A stretch of 64,000 nt of DNA from an uncultured Armatimonadota bacterium (GTDB lineage: Bacteria; Armatimonadota; Fimbriimonadia; Fimbriimonadales; Fimbriimonadaceae), in contig CAIUHP010000030.1 of NCBI GenBank assembly GCA_903899015.1, forward strand, positions 55,113-119,112, in the 5' to 3' direction. Positions 56,585 to 64,000 of this stretch are shown here, piece by piece. The position numbers and the translations under genes are program-made. The notes beneath the pieces are model-generated. The model saw only the letters and a program-made list of their open reading frames with translations. It made no database searches and was not told where the DNA came from. Position 1 is the stretch's first letter; the number at the start of each line of letters is the position of its first letter.

Positions 56585-57632
56585 TCGCCCGTTGAAAATC
56601 CTGCAGATTTGCAGTGCCAGCGAAGCAATTTATGGTGCCGTTCAAAGCCTTATGACCTTAGCCCGTGCTCAGCGAGAGGCCGGGCACACAGTCGAATTTG
56701 TAACTTTCAAGGGCAAAAAGTTCGGGGCACAGGTTCGAGAAGAGGGTTTCACGACTCACGAAGTTTCGGTTCGAACTAAGATTGACCCTCTTGCCATTCT
56801 GTACATGCGAGGGTTGATCAAGCGAGGGAACTTTGATCTCGTACACACCCACCTTTCCACTTCGAGTGTAAATGGCTGCCTCGCTGCTCGAGCAGCAGGA
56901 ATTCCTTCAGTGGCTACCGTGCACGGAATGAGTGGCCGTATGTCATTTGCGGCAGCAACCCATTTGATTGCGGTCTCCGCCGAAATCAAGCGGCACTTGG
57001 TGAAGCAAGGTTCGAAGGATGAGCAGGTTTCCGTTGTTTACAATGGGTTCGATTTCAATGCCTCAGAAATTGACCGAACCTCAAAGCCTTATCCGTTTCC
57101 CGTTTTGGGAACGGTCGCTCGTGTGACTCCGCTCAAGGGAATCGAAGATGCCATTCGGGCGGTGGCAAAAGTGAGTTCAGAGTTTCCCGACGTGAAGTAC
57201 CTGGTTGTGGGGGATGGCGGAGGGCTTGAAGCCTGCAAAATGCTTGCCGATGACTTAGGCGTTTTTGATCGAATCATATTTGTGGGCTATCAAAAGGAAA
57301 TTGAGAAATTCCTTCCCCAAATGGACTTGTTCGTTTTCCCATCGCTCAAGGAAGGAATGGGGATCGCGCTTGTTGAGGCGATGGCGTTTGGCTTGGCCAC
57401 CGTCGCAACCAATGTAGGTGGTATTCCTGAAGTCGTCAGCCCTGACTGTGGCATTCTCGTTCCACCCAGTTCTCCCGATGCACTCGCACTCGAGATTGGG
57501 AATCTGCTTCGCGATGATGTGCGGAGAGAAGCGATGGGACATGCGGCCCAAAACCGGGCCCAAACTGTTTTCAGCGTGGAGTCGATGGAGCAGGGCACAA
57601 ACGCGGTTTATCGCAGTCTGCTAACAAAGTAA
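56577..57632 (+). CDS. Glycosyltransferase family 4
   Basis: 351 residues from ATG 56577; a GTG at 56574 is also possible. GT-B fold: N-terminal LQICSASEAIYGAVQSLMTLA donor/acceptor lobe, and C-terminal GT4 signature KEGMGIALVEAMAFGLATVAT with GGIPEV. It transfers a sugar from an activated donor to a glycan. Works with the upstream deacetylase. A hairpin follows. Confidence 0.9.
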   Translation: MANRPLKILQICSASEAIYGAVQSLMTLARAQREAGHTVEFVTFKGKKFGAQVREEGFTTHEVSVRTKIDPLAILYMRGLIKRGNFDLVHTHLSTSSVNGCLAARAAGIPSVATVHGMSGRMSFAAATHLIAVSAEIKRHLVKQGSKDEQVSVVYNGFDFNASEIDRTSKPYPFPVLGTVARVTPLKGIEDAIRAVAKVSSEFPDVKYLVVGDGGGLEACKMLADDLGVFDRIIFVGYQKEIEKFLPQMDLFVFPSLKEGMGIALVEAMAFGLATVATNVGGIPEVVSPDCGILVPPSSPDALALEIGNLLRDDVRREAMGHAAQNRAQTVFSVESMEQGTNAVYRSLLTK

Positions 57633-57656
57633 TTCAAGCTTTGACCCAACAAAAAA

Positions 57657-57686
57657 CGGGTTGGAATGCTTTCGCAACCCAACCCG
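57657..57686. terminator. Bidirectional terminator between GT4 and pspA
   Basis: CGGGTTGG (57657-57664) pairs with CCAACCCG (57679-57686) around a 14-base loop. The A-run at 57651-57656 gives a T tract for the minus-strand pspA transcript, and CTCTGTTTC follows on the plus strand. Confidence 0.8.
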
Positions 57687-57706
57687 CTCTGTTTCTTGCT
57701 TTGAGC

Positions 57707-58510
57707 TTACTGGCTGTTCGAATTGAGTCGCTTCTCCAACTCTTCAAGCTGCTTCTCAGCTTCACTTGTAGTGGCGGCAGCGGCTGTTGGAACACTTGCC
57801 CCACCGACTGATACGGTTTGAGTTAGGTCGACAGCGGGTGCAGCTGCAGGACGTAGTCCCAGTCGTTCCTCCAATTTGTCGAGTTCGCTTTCCGCTTCCA
57901 TGTCGCGGGCTTTATCTTCCATACCAAGGATTTTTCCTTGAATGGACTGGCCGAACATTTCCTGGCGAGCGGACGCTTCGCTTTGAGCATTTCGGATTTT
58001 TTCTTGAGCGGCTCCGAATCCTTCAAATTGATTCTCAAACGTTAATCCGTCGAGAGCCTTTGTGATGGAGTTCTGAATTTGTGCTTGCTGCCACTGAGCT
58101 TTGAGGGCGAGTGCTTCGCCAGTCTTCTTACGGACTTCTTCCTCTTGGCGTTTGATGGCTACCTTGACTTGCTCTACGGTTGCGGCAGCGCCGTCGTACG
58201 ACTGCTGGAGCGTCGTGACGGAAGCATCGTTATTCATTTTTTCGCGCATGAACTGGGTGGCGAGTTCTCGATCACCCTGTTTGAGCGCCATTGCTGCCCG
58301 AGCCTCTAGCTCTGCAGACTTCTTTTTAGTATCGTCGAGCATCCCTTGAAGACGGTTCTTCTGGGTGATGGCTTGGACCGCCTTTTCGCGGTTCGCGATA
58401 AGGGCGCCCTGCATGTCACGACGGGCCTGATCCAGCATGATGTCTGGAGTCTCCAGTTTGTCCATGCCTCGGTTAAAGAGGGCTTTGATCCAATTGAAAA
58501 AGCGATTCAT
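57707..58510 (-). CDS. pspA: PspA/IM30 family membrane-stress protein
   Basis: 267 residues from ATG at 58510 (MNRFFNWIKALFN), the canonical amphipathic PspA N terminus; the longer frame to 58546 is not family-like. The rest is a long coiled coil (about 25-210) typical of ESCRT-III-like PspA/Vipp1, which remodels and protects the inner membrane. The C terminus has an Ala/Thr-rich stretch and a last helix (EAEKQLEELEKRLN), similar to the extended helix of Vipp1. No pspBC genes nearby. Confidence 0.93.
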   Translation of the reverse strand: MNRFFNWIKALFNRGMDKLETPDIMLDQARRDMQGALIANREKAVQAITQKNRLQGMLDDTKKKSAELEARAAMALKQGDRELATQFMREKMNNDASVTTLQQSYDGAAATVEQVKVAIKRQEEEVRKKTGEALALKAQWQQAQIQNSITKALDGLTFENQFEGFGAAQEKIRNAQSEASARQEMFGQSIQGKILGMEDKARDMEAESELDKLEERLGLRPAAAPAVDLTQTVSVGGASVPTAAAATTSEAEKQLEELEKRLNSNSQ

Positions 58511-58610
58511 CTGTATTCCGAAAATCCTACGTTCAGGTTGACGCAATTATACACGTCGTAATTATTCGAGGGTTGCAGAACGTAGCCGATAGACCCGCAA
58601 ACTATATCGT

Positions 58611-59699
58611 CTAATACACAATTATAAATTGATTATTGGCTTTCGCAAAGGCAGAAACCAAGCTCCATGTCGGAACGCCTGGCCGAGACCCTGACTGGCG
58701 AGGAGTGCCGGTAGCATCTAAAACGCACCAGCCCAAACTTCCTGCTGTATTCCATCCTACGTCGATGGTCCATGTAACAATCGTTTCGCCGACCGAATTT
58801 CGGCATAAAAATGGATGCTGAGCCTTCTGATTCTGCGGGCTGATGGGGATTATTTTTCCCTTGAAACGACAAAAGATCTGATTCTTCGTTTCCCAACTGA
58901 TCGTGGAGTCAAAGTTATCCGCAAGCATTGAGTAACTGCTCATGGGGCAGTAATTCAGGTCCCAGGCGTGCACACGGTTGCCTGTGAAATTCCTTCCGGA
59001 GGGATCGGATTCCAAAAGGAAGGTATCGCGATGAATTTCGTCGGTAGCGGCGCGATAGGCAATGAGCACCTTTCCATTTCGATCGGTCAGGGCTTTTACG
59101 CTACAGCACCCACACGCCCCGGTATTTCGAGTCCAAACGGGTATGGGCAGAGAGAAATGTTCACCGTTATCTGATGAGCGAGCGAGCCAAAGTTTTCGAT
59201 CTACTTCTTTTTGGCCCACCTTTTCATTGGCATGCCACACAACATAGACGTTTCCATTTGCATCGGCTGCGATGGAGGCGCCGCCATCGATGCCGGTCGT
59301 TTTGCCGTGAACCGCGACTTGACGCGTAAATGTTCTCGCCTTGGACTCCTTCTTCGCATAGACGACTTTGTTGCCCTCCGGCCCCGAACCATTCCAGACT
59401 ACGTGTATCGAACCGTCTTTTCCCAACGCGAGTTGTCCACCGCGAATATTGCCAACTGCGATGGCAGAGTTTGGGATTGAATTCACGGGGATCGGAGAAG
59501 AAAAAGTTTGGCCCTCGTCATGAGACTCTCTTAGGACCAGATTTCCGTTATAGGGGTCACCTTTGTAGGATAGTAAGAATAGATTGCCCGCCGAATCCTG
59601 AACGCACTGCGGTTGAATTTCTGAGTCCGGCACTCGCAAAAAAGACGGTGTTTGAGTAGGGATAACCGAGATAATCAGGACAGCGGCTATAAGCACCAC
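58611..59699 (-). CDS. Exported BNR-repeat/sialidase-like protein
   Basis: 362 residues from a GTG start. Signal segment (VLIAAVLIISVIP). A beta-propeller with Asp-box motifs (SHDEGQTFSS and SSDNGEHFSLP), as in sialidases and related sugar-binding propellers. The sialidase catalytic Arg triad and Tyr-Glu pair are not evident, so enzymatic activity is doubtful. It contains GACGCCSVKAL, a CGCC cluster. Neighbours do not suggest a role. Confidence 0.75.
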   Translation of the reverse strand: MVLIAAVLIISVIPTQTPSFLRVPDSEIQPQCVQDSAGNLFLLSYKGDPYNGNLVLRESHDEGQTFSSPIPVNSIPNSAIAVGNIRGGQLALGKDGSIHVVWNGSGPEGNKVVYAKKESKARTFTRQVAVHGKTTGIDGGASIAADANGNVYVVWHANEKVGQKEVDRKLWLARSSDNGEHFSLPIPVWTRNTGACGCCSVKALTDRNGKVLIAYRAATDEIHRDTFLLESDPSGRNFTGNRVHAWDLNYCPMSSYSMLADNFDSTISWETKNQIFCRFKGKIIPISPQNQKAQHPFLCRNSVGETIVTWTIDVGWNTAGSLGWCVLDATGTPRQSGSRPGVPTWSLVSAFAKANNQFIIVY

Positions 59700-59754
59700 A
59701 CGAATATCATAAGTTAATATGCGAAAGGGTGGAGCGAGTCTCTCAGGTGATAGG

Positions 59755-59776
59755 TATAATACTGCCTGTTTGGCAG
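59755..59776 (+). promoter_or_regulatory. Predicted -10 box and leader hairpin of atpDC
   Basis: TATAAT at 59755-59760 without a clear -35, followed at once by a small hairpin CTGCC-N5-GGCAG (59762-59776). CGGAGGAA at 59807-59814 is the atpD ribosome binding site. Confidence 0.55.
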
Positions 59777-59782
59777 GGGTAG

Positions 59783-61264
<1,482 letters not shown>

Positions 61265-61268
61265 AACC

Positions 61269-61679
61269 ATGGCGAATCAGATCTTTCTGTCGGTAGTAGC
61301 TCCCGATAAGTCGGTGATTGAGGAGAATGTCAACTCAATCATCGCTCCAGGGACCGAAGGCTATTTCGGTGTTCAAGCGGGTCACGTACCGATCATTGCG
61401 GCTCTGAAGCCAGGTCTGTTGGAATACACGGACGCAAGCACCAATCGACACTTCGTCTACATTGGCGGAGGATTCGCTGAAGTTCGACCAGACAAGGTAA
61501 CGATTCTCGCGGATGAAGCAGAACGAGCGTCTGATATCGAATTGGCGAAAGCAGAGGCTCTACTTGAAGAAGCTCGCAAAGCACTTCGAGGAGAAGACAG
61601 CACAGTCAACTCTCAAGACGCAGTCTTGGAAGTGGAACGAGCCGTGAGCCGAATCAAGGCCGCTCGATCGGTCCGCTAA
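61269..61679 (+). CDS. atpC: F-type ATP synthase subunit epsilon
   Basis: 136 residues: beta-barrel N-terminal domain (VVAPDKSVIEENVNSIIAPGTEGYFGVQAGHVPIIAALKPG) and a C-terminal helical hairpin rich in Ala, Glu, Arg that inhibits rotation. It starts 4 bases after atpD. A hairpin follows. Confidence 0.95.
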   Translation: MANQIFLSVVAPDKSVIEENVNSIIAPGTEGYFGVQAGHVPIIAALKPGLLEYTDASTNRHFVYIGGGFAEVRPDKVTILADEAERASDIELAKAEALLEEARKALRGEDSTVNSQDAVLEVERAVSRIKAARSVR

Positions 61680-61702
61680 GCTCAACAAGATCCATCTCTT
61701 AA

Positions 61703-61741
61703 CTCCTCTTCGATGAAAGTCGAAGGGGAGCTTTTCATTTT
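61703..61741 (+). terminator. Terminator after atpC
   Basis: CTCCTCTTCGA (61703-61713) pairs with TCGAAGGGGAG (61720-61730), one mismatch, 6-base loop, then CTTTTCATTTT. Confidence 0.85.
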
Positions 61742-61893
61742 AGCGCCTCTATTCGAGAGGATTCGATCATTCTCTAGTCCAGGCGCCAATAGACTCAATT
61801 GTGGGTCACGGAGCTCGCTCAACTTGAATTTTGGTTGTAACGTTGGTGAAACTCTAAGTTCCTGTAAGTTTCAGGTGAAAAAGGAGAGTCATT

Positions 61894-62169
61894 ATGCCAA
61901 AGTTCGTCATTGAACGAGAATTGCCAGGCGCTGGACAGTTGAGCGATCAAGATATCCAAGCCGTATCGCAGAAGTCCTGCGGAGTTTTACGGGAATTGGG
62001 ACCTGAAATTCAGTGGCTACATAGCTACGTGACCGACAACAAGATTTACTGTATCTACGTGGCACCCAACTAGGAAATGGTTCGAAAACACGCCGAGATG
62101 GGCGGTTTCCCAGCCAACGTAGTCGCGAAGGTCAAACGAGTCATCGAGCCAATTACGGCAGAAGGCTAG
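61894..62169 (+). pseudogene. DUF4242 family protein interrupted by one in-frame TAG
   Basis: ATG 61894 follows AAGGAGAG at ideal spacing. The frame encodes 59 residues (MPKFVIERELPGAG ... CIYVAPN), then TAG at 62071-62073, then 31 further codons in the same frame (EMVRKHAEMGGFPAN ... VIEPITAEG) to TAG at 62167. Both halves match the DUF4242 family (SCO4226-like, a ferredoxin-like fold some of whose members bind nickel), which is about 90 residues; read through, this one is 91. The interruption sits where the family usually has Glu, and GAG to TAG is one base. It may be a fresh nonsense mutation, a sequence error or readthrough. If TAG is a true stop, the product ends at residue 59. Confidence 0.85.
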
Positions 62170-62352
62170 TGTCGATGTGGGCTGGATCCTCGGCCCTATA
62201 GACGACCCAGATTATCCCTATGAATGGAATGATCTGGGTCAGCCAGTGTTTCCAGGCAGTTTGCCTGCAGCGCCAAGCCGTGCTGACTCTGCGTTAAAGA
62301 ATTCGAACGTGTTCATATCTAGCATGAGAGTGCTGGGTGGTAGCATTACGCC

Positions 62353-63543
62353 ATGTCCAACCTCCGAGACGGGATTCAGTCCATCCTTCCGCGTGCGGTC
62401 GAAATTCGCCGGGATCTTCATACTCATCCGGAGTTGGGATACAAGGAACAACGAACCAGTCAGGTAGTTCAAGAGCATCTTTCTCGAATCGGAGTCGAGT
62501 TCCAATCGGGACTTGCGGGCGGTACAGGTGTGCTGGGATGGATTCCGGCTTCGACCGATTCCGCGTCCGCGCGCACGATCGCACTTCGAGCGGATATGGA
62601 CGCTTTGCCGATTTTGGAGAACACGGGGCTTGTCTACCAATCCCAAACCCCAGGCGTGATGCACGCATGCGGTCATGACGGACACACGACGATCCTTATG
62701 ACGGTAGCCGACGTCTTGAAGCGGCAGCAGGATCGACCGAACAATGTCCTGTTGATCTTCCAGCCTGCCGAGGAAGGTGGCGCTGGTGGACAGAAGCTTT
62801 GCCAAGAGGGTGTTTTGCAAGGCAAGGTCATCGGGAAGCCAGCGGATGCAATCTTTGGACTTCATGGATTTCCCGGAGCCGAGATTGGACACGTTACGAC
62901 GAGGAACGGTCCGATGCTGGCAGCAGCGAGCCAATTTGTCATCAAGGTTCATGGAAAGGGAAGCCACGCAGCTTATCCACACTACGGCATTGACCCAATC
63001 GTGGTGGCGGCTCACATTGTTACCGCCCTTCAAACCATTGCATCCAGAAATATCGGGCCATTGGACTCGGTTGTCGTTACGATTGGCCAGGTAGTGGCAG
63101 GAGTTGCTCACAATGTTATTCCCGACACGGCAACACTGCATGGCACTCTCCGAACCTTGAATCAAGCAGTGGATGATGCGTCAAGGCACCGCATTGGAGA
63201 GATTGCAAACCATGTCTCTCAAGCTTTCGGAGCCACTGCCACAATCGAATGGGTCGGAGCTTATCCGGTGACGTTCAATGATCCTGGGGCGACCGACATC
63301 TTTAGGAAGGTCGCTCGTCAGGCGATCGGTGAGTCATTTGTCCACGAGGAGCTTCACCCAACTATGGGTGGCGAAGATTTCAGCTTCTATGGTTTGGAAA
63401 TTCCAGCTTCGTTCTTCTTCCTTGGGCTTAGGCCAAAGGGACAAGATACGTTCCCGAATCTCCACTCGCCTGAATTCGATTTCAATGACGACGCGATTCC
63501 GACCGGAGTCGAGTTGATGTGCGAGTTGGCGCTGAATTCCTAA
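62353..63543 (+). CDS. M20-family amidohydrolase
   Basis: 396 residues from ATG 62353 (MSNLRDGIQSILPRAVEIRRDLHTHPELGYKE), the typical start of this family. Zinc ligands: LRADMDALP, HACGHDGHTTI (residue 103 region), PAEEGGAGG, GLHGFPG and the C-terminal MGGEDFSFYG. The dimerisation domain lies at about 185-300. These enzymes remove acyl groups from amino acids or cleave hippurate or indole-acetyl conjugates; the exact substrate is not clear. No operon partner. Confidence 0.92.
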   Translation: MSNLRDGIQSILPRAVEIRRDLHTHPELGYKEQRTSQVVQEHLSRIGVEFQSGLAGGTGVLGWIPASTDSASARTIALRADMDALPILENTGLVYQSQTPGVMHACGHDGHTTILMTVADVLKRQQDRPNNVLLIFQPAEEGGAGGQKLCQEGVLQGKVIGKPADAIFGLHGFPGAEIGHVTTRNGPMLAAASQFVIKVHGKGSHAAYPHYGIDPIVVAAHIVTALQTIASRNIGPLDSVVVTIGQVVAGVAHNVIPDTATLHGTLRTLNQAVDDASRHRIGEIANHVSQAFGATATIEWVGAYPVTFNDPGATDIFRKVARQAIGESFVHEELHPTMGGEDFSFYGLEIPASFFFLGLRPKGQDTFPNLHSPEFDFNDDAIPTGVELMCELALNS

Positions 63544-63820
63544 GTCGACGTGCCCTGAACCAACTTTAGTAGAGATCGGATTCTGGCGCAAACCTAATCT
63601 GCAATTCGACCTTGGTGTGAGGACCGTGTGTACCTCCACAGATTCAGGCGTTGGAAGTAAGACGCTGGTACGAGATTCAGCGGCAACGTGAATGCCGTCG
63701 ACAGAAATGGAGACCATCTTCGAGGGTGGAACCGGAATTATCTTAGTGTGAATTCGACATCAGGCAAAGCCAATTCGGTGCCATATCGATGGTCTCCTTT
63801 GATCGTCTTCCTGAGTTCCT
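63544..63820. other. Gene-free stretch between the amidohydrolase and the repeat array
   Basis: No convincing gene. A minus-strand frame running from 63717 into the amidohydrolase (63334-63717) has a protein-like opening (MVSISVDGIHVAAESRTSV) for about 55 codons but no ribosome binding site, and its remainder is antisense to a clear gene. It may be a decayed gene remnant or chance. Confidence 0.4.
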
Positions 63821-64000
63821 GTAGCCGGAGGTGGTTCGTGCCTCCGCTACCATTTTGGAGAAGTTTCGTAGTTGGAGGTGGTTCGTGCCTCCGCTACCAT
63901 TTTGGAGAAGTTTCGTAGTTGGAGGTGGTTCGTGCCTCCGCTACCATTTTGGAGAAGTTTCGTAGTTGGAGGTGGTTCGTGCCTCCGCTACCATTTTGGA
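63821..64000. repeat. 47-bp tandem repeat, at least 3.8 copies, truncated by window end
   Basis: Units start at 63821, 63868, 63915 and 63962; the fourth is cut at base 64000. Units two to four are identical over the visible length; the first differs at two positions (GTAGCC for GTAGTT). Each unit holds GGAGG-N9-CCTCC and also CTAC ... GTAG, so neighbouring units can form alternative hairpins. 47 is not a multiple of 3, so it is not a simple peptide repeat. Confidence 0.95.

Noticed and set aside
62177..62467. Short GTG-started frame between the DUF4242 gene and the amidohydrolase
   Set aside because: Its second half overlaps the clear amidohydrolase start in another frame and there is no ribosome binding site; the first 40 codons look partly protein-like (PIDDPDYPYEWNDLG), so it is left as doubtful rather than called.
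63821..64000. Possible CRISPR array
   Set aside because: Units are directly head-to-tail with no variable spacers, and no cas gene is in the window.

Overview
The window reads as about 64 kb of ordinary chromosome from a free-living, Gram-negative-type (two-membrane) bacterium of moderate GC. The gene mix points to Armatimonadota, probably close to Fimbriimonas. That placement is inference: it rests on a secretin-type pilus operon with glycine-rich tails, a B12-dependent ribonucleotide reductase, a DUF1501/DUF1549 cytochrome pair of the kind common in Planctomycetes, and many Pro/Gly-rich secreted proteins. I see no rRNA, tRNA, CRISPR array, transposase or phage gene.

Layout. 1-3660: 3' part of a very large surface or secreted protein, closed by a strong hairpin. 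4137-10471: type IV pilus assembly operon pilM-pilN-pilO-pilP-like lipoprotein-STN protein-pilQ, closed by a hairpin with a T tract. 10531-16060: a tightly overlapped operon aroK-aroB-small membrane protein-PASTA (pseudo)kinase-rpe-small membrane protein-ribD, followed by a secreted stalk-like protein at 16104. 17239-19878: pdxT on the minus strand, then arginase and an arabinose-5-phosphate isomerase. 20058-24401: promoter, candidate operators, nrdR and nrdJ. 24486-30264: a hypothetical gene, an S9 peptidase, a serine hydrolase and a GH18 glycosidase. 30377-33455: sugar ABC importer (two permeases and a binding protein, no ATPase). 33671-37683: aldo/keto reductase and several secreted unknowns. 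37672-41723: DUF1501 and DUF1549/1553 pair. 41827-46431: small unknown, ADP-ribosylglycohydrolase fusion, metallopeptidase-like protein and trxB. 46562-48248: DUF1844, unknown, GNAT. 48308-53617: TIGR03118 lipoprotein, ppk, ppx, pheS. 53821-57632: unknown, TIGR00300 enzyme, small membrane protein, polysaccharide deacetylase, glycosyltransferase. 57707-59699: PspA and a BNR/sialidase-like protein. 59825-61679: atpD and atpC. 61894-62169: a DUF4242 gene interrupted by one in-frame TAG. 62353-63543: M20 amidohydrolase. 63821-64000: a 47-bp tandem repeat running off the end.

How the genes work together. The pil genes would build the inner-membrane alignment complex and outer-membrane secretin; the motor ATPases, PilC and prepilins are not here. 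The order pilMNOPQ-aroK-aroB is the one known from Proteobacteria. Arginase and the TIGR00300 enzyme could together take arginine to ornithine and proline. nrdR-nrdJ looks like a self-contained, NrdR-controlled dNTP module. ppk/ppx and PspA suggest stress and energy management.

Most worth a second look: the interrupted DUF4242 gene, the glycine-rich tails on five consecutive pilus proteins, the PASTA kinase that has lost its catalytic residues, the aroK start placed directly on a terminator T tract, and the 47-bp repeat array.
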